Assembly (NCBI RefSeq): GCF_009905375.1
Contig: NC_133653.1
Span: forward strand, 87,471,004 to 87,535,003
Direction: 5' to 3'
DNA: 64,000 nt
From: Apium graveolens
Lineage: Eukaryota > Streptophyta > Magnoliopsida > Apiales > Apiaceae
The position numbers and the translations under genes were made by a program. Below, one piece after another: positions 11,294 through 22,622 of the stretch; position 1 is the first letter of the stretch, and each line of letters starts with the position of its first letter. Under the pieces are notes generated by a model. The model made no database searches and was not told the origin of the DNA. It saw nothing but the letters and a program-made list of their open reading frames with translations.

Positions 11294-11564
11294 TGTTGTG
11301 TAAGACATGCCTATACAATAACAATACCAAGTCCTATTGACAGCCCTAAGATTAAGTTGTTTGATAATCAATATTTGTATTTTGTAATTGTATTCCTTGA
11401 GTCTGTAAAAATGGCTAGTAGATTAGACTGGGGGATTTTTCTATGAACAGTTTCAAGCTAAGAAATAAACTTTGGAAGAAGATCAAGTCCTGATCATGCC
11501 TCAGAGAAAAGATGTAGAAGCTTGGAGTTGAATAATGGTGTACTATGAAAAATGTTCTAATTCA

Positions 11565-12005
11565 AGATATCGATAAGTCACATATCAAGGTATATTAAGA
11601 AGTCAATCGAGAAGTCCAAAATGACTTGTAGAGGAGTGCAAAATGACTTATAGAGAAGTCTCAGAGATATCAAAAAGTCAAATGAAGATGTAGAGAACTG
11701 GAGATATCGACAAGTCATTTCTACATGTATAAATATTAGAGATATCGACAAGTTAAATGAAGATATAAAGAACTGGAGGTATCGACAAGTCAATTTCTCA
11801 TAAAGAGATCTTAGAGATATCGATAAGTCAAATTGTGTATATAGAGATCTTAGAGATATCGATAAGTCATTTCTATATGTAGAGATCTCAGAGATATCGA
11901 CAAGTTATTTCACATATAGAGAACTGGAGACCTTGAAAAGTCAAATATATCTATAGAGAACTCAAGATATCGATAAGTCATTATACTTATCGATATGTCA
12001 TTTCT
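11565..12005 (+). repeat. Array of GAGATATCGAYAAGTCA repeats in U3
   Basis: About ten degenerate copies of GAGATATCGACAAGTCA or GAGATATCGATAAGTCA, with spacers of about 20-45 bases containing TAGAGAACT or AGAGATCTTAGA. They lie upstream of the TATA box, where LTR enhancers are expected. At the end, ATCGATAAGT meets ACTTATCGAT as an inverted repeat near 11975-11995. Confidence 0.75.
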
Positions 12006-12295
12006 CTATAGAACAAAAGGAGATCTTGACATACTATCTCAAATTCAGCATACAGACAAATTTAAGATTCAAGATAATCTTTCAACAAGCAATTCATTCA
12101 CTAAATTGGAAAGTCTACAAAAGCAGCTTGAAGAATACAAGATCAAGGGACAAGATACACTGGACAAAGGATGATCACAGACATGCAAGATTCTGCACAT
12201 ATTTGCTAACACCAGAAAAGGAAATAGACAAGGTTGCTTTAGAAACTGGTGTTAATACATTTTAGTGCAAGTTTTGTAAGCCCGTGTTGCTAGTC

Positions 12296-12302
12296 TATAA
12301 AG
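12296..12302 (+). promoter_or_regulatory. TATA box of Copia remnant LTR
   Basis: TATAAAG in AGTCTATAAAGCATGC, downstream of the repeat array and about 300 bases before the LTR end. Confidence 0.5.
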
Positions 12303-12602
12303 CATGCACGGGTCCTTAGTTTAGACGTAACAAATAGACCTAGAATTTCTTGTGTTCCCTCAAGATTGAAGCTGAGTTCTTATTATTCAAGAACACAGAT
12401 TTATTGCAAGACAAAATTAATTAATACAATTAAGTGTGTTTCTGATATTGTGTCTTGTGTGTTTACTGTCAAATATTTTATCTCTACAATCTTAAACTGC
12501 TTTGTTCACCATTAATCCAAACAAGTTAAAAAAAACAAATATAATTCAAGAAACATATTCACCCCCCTCCGTGTTACATTTCTTTGCATTCAATAACTAA
12601 CA

Positions 12603-14215
12603 CTTATGTTTTTGAAAATGAGATGAGAAGGTGGTTAATAACTTTTGGGATCCCTTAAAATTACTCATTTAAGGTCAAGTTATTTACTTCTAGGTAACAT
12701 AAGTGATAGTTGTACTATTTTAGTTTCAACTGTCTTTTGACATAGTTAAACAACTGTAGAATGTTAAGTGTTATCGATTAATGCTGATCATCAGTTCAAC
12801 AAGCTTTCAAAAGTTAACTCATCAATATATTTATACTGAATATGAGTTATATATTTGGATAATTCAGTAACCATGCATGAAATAACAATCTGATAACATT
12901 TAACATATAATTTAAGAAAGAACAGTTTACATAACAACTGTTCTTGAACAGTGAGAAATATAAAATTTTCTTCTCAACTTAATTCTAGTATCTACTGAAC
13001 TAAATCCTAGCATTGGACGAGGAGAAATCACCATTTGAGCCTCCACCACCAGTGTTATTCCTTCTAGAGTTAGCATGGAAAGCAGCAACCGTTGCAAGTC
13101 CCTCTCTAGCTCTTTTCTCCTCAAGTGCTCTCCTGATGTAACCTAGAATGATGGGTATCTCTTCTACTGATATCGGTCCACTGAAAATCATTCCTTCCAC
13201 AACAACTTTGTTAATTTCATGAGGAAGATGAAAGACATTGTGAGAAGGAAGACTGGCCGATGATAGTAGAGGAAGAGGAAATGAGATGTTGATGATGAAG
13301 AGAACAAGTGTCCAAATATTTAAGATCAAGAATGTCTTAAATACTTCTTTTTGGCTTCAGCAGGTGTAGCTTATAGTACAAAGAGTATGTAAGAGAAGGA
13401 GTCAAAAGTTGAAGTGGAAGACTGTGAAATCTAAGCACTAAAGATATTGATATAAGACCCAACATGCTATGACAAAAATACAATTTATTCAAGGATAGAA
13501 TAAATTATAGGATATTTTTCACTCCCATACATTTCTTGGATATGTCAACAAGGAAAGGACGTATGAATGACAATGATGCCCAGCTGACCCTCTAAAGATA
13601 ACTTATAAATTAAGACTCGATATATTGCTACCTCTAAAGACTAGGAAATATAAATAAGCATGAAGGTGCACTACTTCACATTATTCAAGAAAGTCATTAC
13701 CTCTATCATGATACGGTAGGATGTGTAAAGAGGACTTACTTTTGCAGGACTTAAGTCTTAATCATCCACTTTTTGAAAAAGAAAATCTCCTTTTGATAAG
13801 ACTTTTCAACTTTTCTTTCCTTGAGCTTGTTGATCTCCCTGGTCCTGTAAAACTCATATACACAATATTTTACCCAGACATGTCCAGTAAGCAAGTACTG
13901 ATACTCTTACTTAGCTGATCATCCTTTTTGTTGATTAACTCTTCTTGAACAACAAATATCATTTGTTGCTGAGAGGACATTTCCTTATCCCGTATTATTG
14001 ACTCATCTCTTCTCTCTGATAGCCGAGACACTCTCTTTTGGAGAATCTAATGGAGGATTTACTATAAAAAACCTTATGTCCATGTTTTACACCCCAAACT
14101 CTCTACCTAACCAAAGTTTAGGATCATGGAACTCAATTTGGAATGCAAAGCACCTCCAAAGGTAAAGATCTTTTTGTTAAAGTTAAATAACAACATCCTT
14201 CCCACCTTGTTCTTC
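12603..14215. other. Unassigned sequence between Copia remnant and CACTA end
   Basis: No LTR or TIR is seen. Some minus-strand stretches look like decayed coding sequence. 14190-14090 reads DLYLWRCFAFQIEFHDPKLW, and about 14040-13890 reads pieces such as DESIIRDKEMSSQQQMIFVV with several frame breaks. I do not recognise the family. A transposase or retrotransposon gag relic is possible. Confidence 0.4.
13000..13329 (-). pseudogene. Unidentified minus-strand coding-like fragment
   Basis: An open frame of about 109 codons on the minus strand. Its most protein-like part is HEINKVVVEGMIFSGPI followed by EIPIILGYIRRALEEKRARE, then a Ser/Asn/Gly-rich tail (NNTGGGGSNGDFSSS). The upstream hydrophobic N-terminus is probably not genuine. 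With the minus-strand pieces at 13890-14190 it may be one decayed gene. Family unknown. Confidence 0.3.
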
Positions 14216-14790
14216 CACTACTAGAAAAAATACCTTAGACATTAGTTGTCTATCTAAAAAATGTATGATGTCTTCGTGACTGATGTTAAAGATATTTTCT
14301 CATAGACATCGGTTAAAAACCGATGTCTAAGTAATCTTACATAACGTTTCTGGAAAACTTCTGATGTCTAATTTACATTCTTGTTATCTAATTGAGTAAT
14401 GTCAAGTTCAGAAATGCAATATTAGGACGATTAGGCCTATTTAAAACTATAACACACAAGCAATATTTATGAATTAACATTGATTACAACTTAAAAACCG
14501 ATGTGTCATACTTATTAGACATCAGTTGTTTCTAAAGAACCGATGTCAATTTTAACAATAGACATCGATTATTTTCTAAATAACCGATGTTAATATGATA
14601 AATAGACATCAGGTGTTTATTTTTGAATCGATGTTATTGCCCTGTTTACATGTGCTAATATCCCTTTATTAACATCGAATATTTTGTTTTGATTGATGTC
14701 TTTGTGATTTTAAGACATTGCTTTTATATGTGTAAAATGATGTGTATTTATGGTTTTTAACATCAATTCTAAAAACTGCAAACAACCCTC
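14216..14790 (+). mobile_element. CACTA (En/Spm) transposon end with subterminal repeats
   Basis: The terminus CACTACTAGAAAAAATACC at 14216 is a typical plant CACTA terminal repeat, preceded by a possible 3-base target duplication TTC. The next 570 bases hold many copies of a subterminal motif in both orientations: GACATCGGTT and AACCGATGTC (for example 14307-14332, about 14520-14545, 14564-14590, 14605-14635). Such repeats are transposase binding sites in CACTA elements. The other terminus was not found. The Sirevirus at 14853 inserted shortly inside, so the interior probably continues after 28226. Confidence 0.75.
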
Positions 14791-14823
14791 CTGCAATAAG
14801 TTTTACAATGCATGTACATGAAT
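14786..14823 (+). repeat. 38-base flank repeat, left copy
   Basis: CCCTCCTGCAATAAG...CATGTACATGAAT recurs at 28242-28279 on the other side of the Sirevirus, with 35 of 38 bases the same. It lies 29 bases outside the 5' LTR. Confidence 0.8.
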
Positions 14824-14852
14824 CCAGTAAAGTAATCTTCTATGACAGATAT

Positions 14853-15457
14853 CGTTAGATATATTTGATAATGTCATGACTAATGTGATTTATGTTTAGT
14901 TTTCAGATCTTACTTAAACAGGACAAATCAGTACTTAACTGAAATCAGTACTTAACTGAAGTCAGAACTTAAGTCATCAGTACTTAAGGTTCAGGAGATA
15001 TCTATCAGAAGATAATATCAGCATTTAAAGGAAACGTTCAGATAAGGAAAGCAGCTGATTTACAGGAAGAGAAGATCGAGACAAACATAAGAAGAGATAT
15101 GCATGAAGAAGGAATTCTATGAAGAATAGAATACTTGGAAGAAAAGATATATGATTGATATATTTTAGGAAGCAGAATTATATTACATATCAATTAGCGA
15201 TTATCTTGTAACTATGTAGTATATAAACACAGACATAGGGTTTACACTAAAAGTGTTATCGTTATCGAGAAGATTATTCATTGTAACCCTAGCAGCTCTC
15301 GTGATATTTGTTCATCACTGAGAGAGGACAGTTCCATATTATAACAGAGTTTATTGTTTTGAATAAAGTTTGTTTTTTGTTACTTGAGTTATTAAAGACC
15401 GATTTGATTATGCTATACACTGTATTCACCCCCCTCTACAGTGTGTGTGACCTAACA
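14853..15457 (+). repeat. 5' LTR of Sirevirus-like element
   Basis: Matches 27622-28226 along its whole length. The terminal TG has become CG (CGTTAGATATATTTG); it ends CCTAACA. U3 contains several AGTACTTAA repeats (about 14928-14990). Confidence 0.92.
15220..15227 (+). promoter_or_regulatory. TATA box in 5' LTR
   Basis: TATATAAA in GTAGTATATAAACACAG. It is conserved in the 3' LTR (27989-27996) and in the second copy (62739-62746). Confidence 0.7.
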
Positions 15458-15459
15458 AG

Positions 15460-15471
15460 TGGTATCAGAGC
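15460..15471 (+). other. Primer-binding site
   Basis: TGGTATCAGAGC, complementary to the 3' end of the initiator methionine tRNA, starts two bases after the LTR end. Confidence 0.9.
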
Positions 15472-15513
15472 CTATCTGTTAACATACAAACAGTTTAAGA
15501 TCCAAAAACAATC

Positions 15514-17849
15514 ATGTCCGAAGTAGAAACTCCAACTAAGCCCACCAAAACTGAAGAACCTCCAAAGACACAAATTCAAAGCCGATATGAGACTATTAGA
15601 GTTCCCATATTGAGACCATCTGAATATCCCATATGGAAAGTGAGGATGACCATGTTTCTGGAAGCTACAGATCCAAAATATCTTGATAGAATCAAGGAAG
15701 GGCCTCACAAACCAACCAAGCTCGCTGTTGCAGTTGTAGGTGAAGCAGCAAAGTCAGTACCAAAGGAAAAGAGTGACTACACTACTGAAGATATCGCATC
15801 AATTGCTAAGGATGCTAAGGTACGACACTTACTGCATAGTGCCATTGATAATGTAATGTCAAACATGGTAATAAACTGCAAGACTGCAAAGGAGATATGG
15901 GATGCCTTGGAAACAAGATGTTAGGGAACTGATACGATTAAGAAGAACATGAAGACAATACTCACTCAAGAGTATGAACACTTTGACTCAAAGGCTAATG
16001 AGTCATTGACTAATTTATATGATAGATTTGTCAAACTCTTGAATGATTTGTCACTGGTTGATAAGGAGTATGATCTTGAAGATTCAAACCTTAAATTCCT
16101 GTTGGCTCTTCCTGAAAGCTGGGATTTGAAGGCAACAATAATAAGAGACAACTATAATCTTGATGAAATAACTCTTGATGAAATTTATGGGATGCTCAAG
16201 ACTCATGAACTTGAGATGGAACAAAGAAGCAAGAGAAAATGAGGAAAGTCAAGGACAATTGCTCTTAAGGATGAAGAAGAATCCCCCAAGGCAGCTACCT
16301 CAAGGAAAAGCAAGGGTAAAGCTCTCTTCACAAAGTCTGATACTGAGTCATCAAGTTCTGAAATTGATGATGACTCAGAATCTGAAAGCTTGCCTGAGAC
16401 GGATGCTGATGAAGAGATGATGAAGCTGTGTGCTCTTATGGTGAAAGGAATCACAAAGATTACATACAGGAAGTTCAGGAAGGGAAAAAAGTTTTCCAGG
16501 AAAGGTGCAAGTTCTGATAAGAAGAATTTCAGAAAATCTGAGGGCAGAGGAGGAAAGTCTGATAGAGGAGATTATACAAACGTCAAATGCTACAATTGTG
16601 GTGAGAAATGCCACATATCTCCTGATTGCAAGAAAGTGAAGAGTGTCAAAGGCAAGGCTCTTGTCACAAAGAAGAAAAGCTGGACAGACTCTTCAGATTC
16701 TGAAAGTGAGGAGAATTATGCCTTGATGGCAAATGCTGATATGGCAAGTGCTGAAAGCAGTTCTGAACCTGCTGAGTTAAAGGTACCTCAAACTACTTAT
16801 GTCTTTCATACTGATGATATTAATGAGTTGAGAAGATATCTTAAAACCATGTTCATTAGTTATAGAGATAAAACTTTAACATGTGAAAGATTAACTTCTG
16901 AAAATCTTGCTTGCAAAAAGAGGAATGATTATTTTAGAAAAAGAGTTAGTCATGTTCCATCAAACTCAGAAAGATAGAGATGATGCTTTCTATGTTAGGG
17001 ATGAAGTGCTTAAAATGAATGAATCTCTAAAAGCTGAGTTAGAAAAGGAAAGAGAGATTATCAGGACTTGGACTAACTCTGGCAGAACAACTCAGAATTT
17101 GTTAAGTAGTGAAAACTGGAAAGAGGGCTTAGGTTATGGAGATGATAAGAATGATAAAGGAACTGTAGATATTAAGCCCATAGTTGTTAAGCAAAAGCCC
17201 AAGTTAAAACCTGTTAAGTTTGTAGCTGTAAAATCTGATACCGAGAAATCAGAAGTTAAAAAGGAATTAACTCCTGACAAACTAAAATAGGAAAAGACAA
17301 CTGAAGTAAACGTAGGCTTAATGCAAAGAAGCAGCTTAAGCATAAGCTGAAAGATGTTAATAATGCAAACAAGGTAAAATCACCTAGGAAAAATAGGAAT
17401 GGAAAAGAAGGTGTGAATAAAAGCAATGATTATAAGTCTGTTCCTGATGCTCTTAGAAAACATGTCATAACTGTGGAAGTTCTAACCATCTGTCTTCTTT
17501 TTGCAGGAAGAATAAGAATATAAACTCCTTACCCTCAAAGTCAGGAGTTAAGAGTCAGTCTGTTAGATATAAGCCACAAAATCCTTGTTTTCATTGTGGT
17601 ACTTTATGGCATTCCATTTATACTTGTAAGGAATATCATAGTCTGTACTATGATTATTATCAAATAAAACCTTCTTTAAAGAAAGTTAGCATTTTTCCTT
17701 CTAGTGTAAGTTCTGATTCAAAGTCTGATAGTGTAAATTCGGATAAGAAAAATGTTAACATAAACTCTTATGCTAAATCCGCTGCAAATGTTAACAAACT
17801 TAATAAGGCCAAAAGATCCAAGCAAGTCTGGGTCCTTAAAACTAATCAT
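15514..17849 (+). pseudogene. gag: Sirevirus gag with three CCHC knuckles
   Basis: The start is the first ATG after the PBS (15514). The Copia gag core is clear (YPIWKVRMTMFLEATDPKYL, then KEIWDALETRC). Stops are TAG 15922-15924 and TGA 16240-16242; the second copy at 63032 has CAG at the first place but the same TGA at the second. Frame 1 runs to about 16970, the next part (16950-17290) is in frame 2 and the last in frame 3, so there are two small frameshifts. Zinc knuckles: CYNCGEKCHISPDC (about 16588), CHNCGSSNHLSSFC (17463) and CFHCGTLWHSIYTC (17586), all CX2CX4HX4C. Serine/aspartate-rich stretches separate them. Continues in frame into pol. Confidence 0.88.
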
Positions 17850-20800
17850 TAGTGGTCTTTGTGATTGCAGGGCAACAGGAAAAACATCCTAGTTCTGGAC
17901 AGTGGATGTTCAGGACATATGACCGGAAATAAAGCCCTGTTATCAGACTTTGTGGAGAAGGCTGGCCCAAGTGTTTATTATCGAGATGGCAACATTGGAA
18001 AAACATTGGGATATGGCAATATCAATCTCGGGAATGTCATCATTAAAGAAGTAGCTCTAGTCTCAGGACTTAAACACAATCTGCTGAGTGTTAGTCAAAT
18101 CTGTTACAGAGGTTATCATGTGGATTTCTTTGAAGAACACTGTGAAGTTGTAAGTAAATCTACATGCAAAGTTGTTCTGAAAGGATACAGGCGTGGTAAC
18201 ATCTATGAAGCCAAGCTTTCAACAAGTACTGATGGTTCTGCAATCTGTCTGATAAGTAGAGCATCAATTGAAGAAAGCTGGAATTGGCACAAGAAATTCT
18301 CTCATTTAAATTTCAATAATATAAATGAACTAGTCAAGAAAGATCTTGTGAGAGGACTGCCAAAGTCAGTATTTGCTCCTGATGGCCTTTGTGATTCTTG
18401 TCAGAAGGCTAAATAAATGAAATCCTCATTCAAGAGCAAGACTGAATCATCAATTCTTGAGCCTTATCACCTACTGCATGTTGATCTATTTGATCCAGTA
18501 AATGTCATGTCTATTGCAAAGAAGAAATATGCTATGGTCATAGTGGATGAGTTCACCAGATACACATGGGTGCACACAAAAAGTGAAACTGCATCTATCT
18601 TGATTGATCATGTTAGGCAACTGGATAAGTTGGTCAAAGATTCTGTGAAGATAATAAGAAGTGATTATGGTACTGAGTTCAAGAATTTGATAATGGCAGA
18701 GTTCTGTAAAAACCATAGAATCAAGCAGGAATTTTCTGCTCCTGGAACTCCACAGCAAAATGGAGTTGTTGAAAGAAAGAATAGAACTCTCATTGAAGCT
18801 GCACGTACAATGCTTGATAAAGCAAAGCTTCCAACCTATTTCCGGGCTGAAGCTGTGCAGACTGCTTGTTTTACTCAGAATGCAACACTAATTAACAAGC
18901 ATGGAAAGACACCATATGAGATGGTGAAGAAAAAGAAGCCAAATCTGAAGTATTTTCACGTATTTGGATGTAAGTGTTTTGTTCTTAAGACTCATCCTGA
19001 ACAGCTATCCAAATTTGATCTAAAAGCTGATGAAGGAATCTTTGTTGGATATCCACTTTCCATAAAAGCCTTCAGAGTCTATAACTTGAGAACAAGAGTG
19101 GTCATGGAATCTATCAATGTCTCTTTTGATGATAAGAAGATTACTGGACTTGAAGATTTCAATGATCATGATCAGCTGAGATTTGAAAATGAAGACTTAA
19201 ATTCTGATACTGAAAATCCTGACAGTCTAAATCCTGATACTGCAAACTCTGATGGATTAAACTCTGATGTTATTGAAACTGTGGTGACTACGCCAAAGGA
19301 AGATGCACCTATGCATGGGGAGCATACTCAAGATACAACCACATCTCAAGAAGCATCAGAACATACATCTGGCTCTTCAAGTTTTGATAAGCCAAGTTTT
19401 GATAATTCTGAAAACTTAAATTCTGAAGAATCCAACTCAGAGAGCATAGTTTCAGGGGGAGCATCAGAAAATGTTGATGAAGATAGCATGGATCATGGGG
19501 GAGCATCCAGTTCTAGAGAAAACCTTCCATCTGCAAGGAAGTTGACTAAATCACATACACCTGACTTAATAATTGGAAATCCTGATGCAGGTGTCAGAAC
19601 TAGAACAACTACTTTAACTGAATGTCTTTACAATTCTTTTCTTTCTCAGACTGAACCAAAGAAAGTGGAAGAAGCTCTTCAAGATGCTGATTGGGTGCAA
19701 GCATTGCAGGAAGAGTTAAATGAATTTGAAAGAAATAAAGTCTGGACCCTAGTGCCAAGACCAAAGAACAGATCTGTTGTTGGTACAAAGTAGGTATTCA
19801 GAAACAAAACTGATAGTGATGGCATAATTACAAGAAATAAGGCAAGGTTGGTTGCAAAAGGATATTCTCAACAGGAAGGAATTGATTATGATGAAACATT
19901 TGCACCAGTTGCTAGATTGGAAGCCATAAGGATATTTTTGGCTTATGCTGCTCACAAAAAGTTTACTGTCTTTCAAATGGATGTGAAAAGTGTTTTTCTC
20001 AATAGAGAATTGGAGGAGGAAGTATATGTTGAACAACCTCCAGGCTTTGTAGATCCCAAATATCCTAATCATGTCTACAAGCTTGATAAAGCACTCTATG
20101 GCCTTAAGCAAGCTCCAAGAGCTTGGTATGAGACTTTAGCTCAGTTTCTTCTGGAAAGTGGATTTAACAGAGGAACTATAGACAAAATACTGTTCTACCT
20201 CAACCATGGAAAGGACTTACTTCTGGTTCAGATATATGTTGATGATATCATCTTTGGTTCTACAAATGACAGACTTTGCAAGAAGTTTGCCAAACTGATG
20301 CAGTCAAGATATCAAATGAGTATGATGGGGGAACTCAGCTATTTTCTGGGCCATCAAGTCAAGAAGAATGAAGAAGGCACTTTTATTTGTCAAACCAAGT
20401 ATACCAGAAATTTGCTGAAGAAATTTGGAATGTAAGATTGTTCAAGTGCATCCACTCCCATGGCCACTGCAACAAAACTAGATAAGGATACTGGTAAATC
20501 AGTAGATATCACTAATTACAGAGGTATGATTGGCTCTCTACTCTATCTAACTGCTAGTAGACCTGATATCATGTATGCTACTTGTCCTTGTGCAAGATTT
20601 CAAGCAGATCCAAGAGAACCTCACTAAACAGCTGTGAAAAGAATTTTTAAGTATCTTAAGGGAACAGCTGATCTAGGATTGTGGTATTCCAGAGAATCAG
20701 ATTTTAAACTAATTGGTTACTCAGATGTAGATTTTGCAGGTTGCAAAATTGACAGGAAAAGTACAAGTGGAAGCTGCCAATTTCTTGGAGGCAGATTGGT

Positions 20801-21191
20801 TTCTTGGTTTAGCAAGAAACAAAAGTCAATTTCCACATCAACTGCAAAAGTAGAGTACATTGCTGCAGGAAGCTGTTGTGCACAAATTCTTTGGATGAAG
20901 AATCAGTTACTGGATTATGGGTTAATATATTTTAAAATCCCTATATACTGTGATAATCAAAGTGCTATTGCTATGACAGGTAATCCAGTTCAACACTCAA
21001 TGACAAAACACATCAGCATTAGGTACCACTTCATAAGGGAACATGTGGATGAAGGTACAGTGGAATTGCACTTTGTTCCAACAGATCAACAACTAGCAGA
21101 TATCTTCACAAAACCACTGTGTGAAGCTACTTTTACAAGATTGGTAAATGAACTTGGAATGGTTTCAGGTTCTTTCTCTAAATCTGCCTAG
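17850..21191 (+). pseudogene. pol: Sirevirus pol (PR-IN-RT-RNase H), one frame with six stops
   Basis: Protease site DSGCSGHMTG near 17897; integrase zinc region WHKKFSH...CDSCQKAK (18285-18413); integrase core with HVDLFDP, RSDYGTEF and GVVERKN carrying the D, D, E residues; RT with [11 protein letters not shown] and [10 protein letters not shown]; RNase H with GYSDVDFAG, TAKVEYIAA, IYCDNQSA and TKHISIRYHF. The frame is unbroken from the third knuckle of gag to 21191 apart from stops at 17850, 17862, 18414, 19791, 20433 and 20625. DLFDP replaces the common DLFGP. All catalytic residues survive, so the damage is recent point mutation and not rearrangement. Gag and pol were evidently one polyprotein. 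Confidence 0.93.
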
Positions 21192-22538
21192 CTTCTGTTC
21201 TGATGCATCAGACTCTATGATCAGTATTTACAGAAATTACTCTCTTTGTGTATTCTGTGCTTAATTAAAAATTGCATAAGTATTGATTGTTGTCTGATGT
21301 GTATTTCTAAACTCTGATAGTGATATGACTGTTTATGTGACTATTCAATACTATGAAGATAACTATGCTTGATGCTGACCTAGTAGTCTTCAATATACTA
21401 GAAATCCCATGTTAGAAGTAATTATTTATGTGGAAATCTATTGACACAAGCAAATTCTGATATTTAGCTTAGTTCAGTTTACTTTGTCTATCTTATTACT
21501 AAGTCAAAAACTAGAATCATGCTTCTCATCTGTTAAGATCTGATGTTAGTAAATCTGTTGAATGTACTAAGTGCTGATAAACCTCACTTAACAAAAGAAA
21601 AAGGAAAAGAAAATGAAATAAAAATCAGGTACTCCTTTGAGGTCTAGAGTAAAAATGTGGAAGGGACGACCCAAGTGCATTGCTAGTATTAAGTAATATG
21701 CATCAGAAAAGCAAATAATTATTTTTCTTGGTGACTTTTCACACTCTATGATTACTGGAGAAATACTCTGTTAATAACATAAATTCTGATAAGCAGTCGT
21801 AACTCACTTACAATGAGAAGCCACTGTAAAATGGAATTTCAAAAGATGCATAAAATAAGCACAAAACAGTTGAGGTGGACTCATGCATGAACTTATTCAA
21901 TAGTAGGCTTCAGAATAATGACAGATTTTAAGTAAAGTTTTAGTTATGCCTTATTTCTAAGATGTACTGAAGTGAATCAGAATTTACTCTTTGTCTGATA
22001 TTTAGCTTAATGTACACACTAACACTCCATATGAATGATGAAAATTACTGTGGTGATCAATGTTGTTTTATATGAACAGTTTATGTGTCAGATTGCATAA
22101 ATCTGAGGACAAATTCTGATTGAAGTTCTGATAAATAAGTCCTGACGAACCGAAATCAGAATTTGTGTGCAGAATCACAAAAATAGGCATTCATTTTTCG
22201 AGTTAAGAAATCATGTCTAGATGACTTTTAAGTTCTAATATAAGTCTAAGTTCTGATATTAAATTCTGATCCTTTATTTGACTAATTTGTGGTTACAATC
22301 TGAAACAGTCTCATTTTAAATCAGAATATGTTTGGGTGGAATATTAACAGTCAATCTAATTAGGGATAGTAGAACACGTACATGCACAATAATTTTTTTT
22401 ACTTGTTTGTTGTGCACATTAAACCCTGTTTTACTTTTCCAATGACTGTTTTTCTTCTTCCCAGTCTAGGGAGACGAGGTAGAATTATTTCTACCTGTCA
22501 GCATTAAATTTCCTTGCGTCTCCTGGCATTCTCTTGCC
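21192..22538 (+). other. Non-coding spacer between pol and the extra ORFs
   Basis: About 1.35 kb without a coherent frame. It is rich in short TTCTGAT/ATCAGAA words (for example near 21550, 21790, 22110, 22160 and 22240-22270). It ends in a C/T-rich, promoter-like stretch with a TATA box at 22539. Confidence 0.6.
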
Positions 22539-22546
22539 TATATAAA
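22539..22546 (+). promoter_or_regulatory. Internal TATA box before the small extra ORF
   Basis: TATATAAA in TTGCCTATATAAACCAAC, 77 bases upstream of the ATG at 22623, followed by C/T-rich sequence (CTCACATACTCACTC). Spacing and composition suit a plant core promoter giving a separate transcript for the downstream ORFs. Confidence 0.5.
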
Positions 22547-22622
22547 CCAACACCTCAAATCAGCCTACACATCATTTCTTTTCTCACATACTCACTCTTC
22601 TTTCCTTCATACCAACACAAAC

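Larger units (their letters stand above)
8362..12602 (+). mobile_element. Plus-strand Copia remnant with 3'-terminal extra ORF and 3' LTR
   Basis: What remains is the part after pol: a long broken ORF (8445-11117), a polypurine tract (GAGGGAGAT) and an LTR (11294-12602). Gag and pol are missing on the left, where the minus-strand Copia LTR begins. An ORF between pol and the 3' LTR, and an LTR ending in ATTCACCCCCCT...TAACA, are Sirevirus-like features shared with the element at 14853-28226. The five bases after the LTR are CTTAT, with no partner in the window. Confidence 0.65.
11294..12602 (+). repeat. 3' LTR of Copia remnant
   Basis: Begins TGTTGTGTAAGACATG after the purine tract and ends CAATAACTAACA, about 1,309 bases. 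It holds a large internal repeat array (11565-12005) and a TATA box (12296). No second copy is present in the window. Confidence 0.7.

Noticed and set aside
11578..11793. Minus-strand ORF with repeated MTCRYLQF
   Set aside because: Produced by the GATATCGA repeat array of the LTR.
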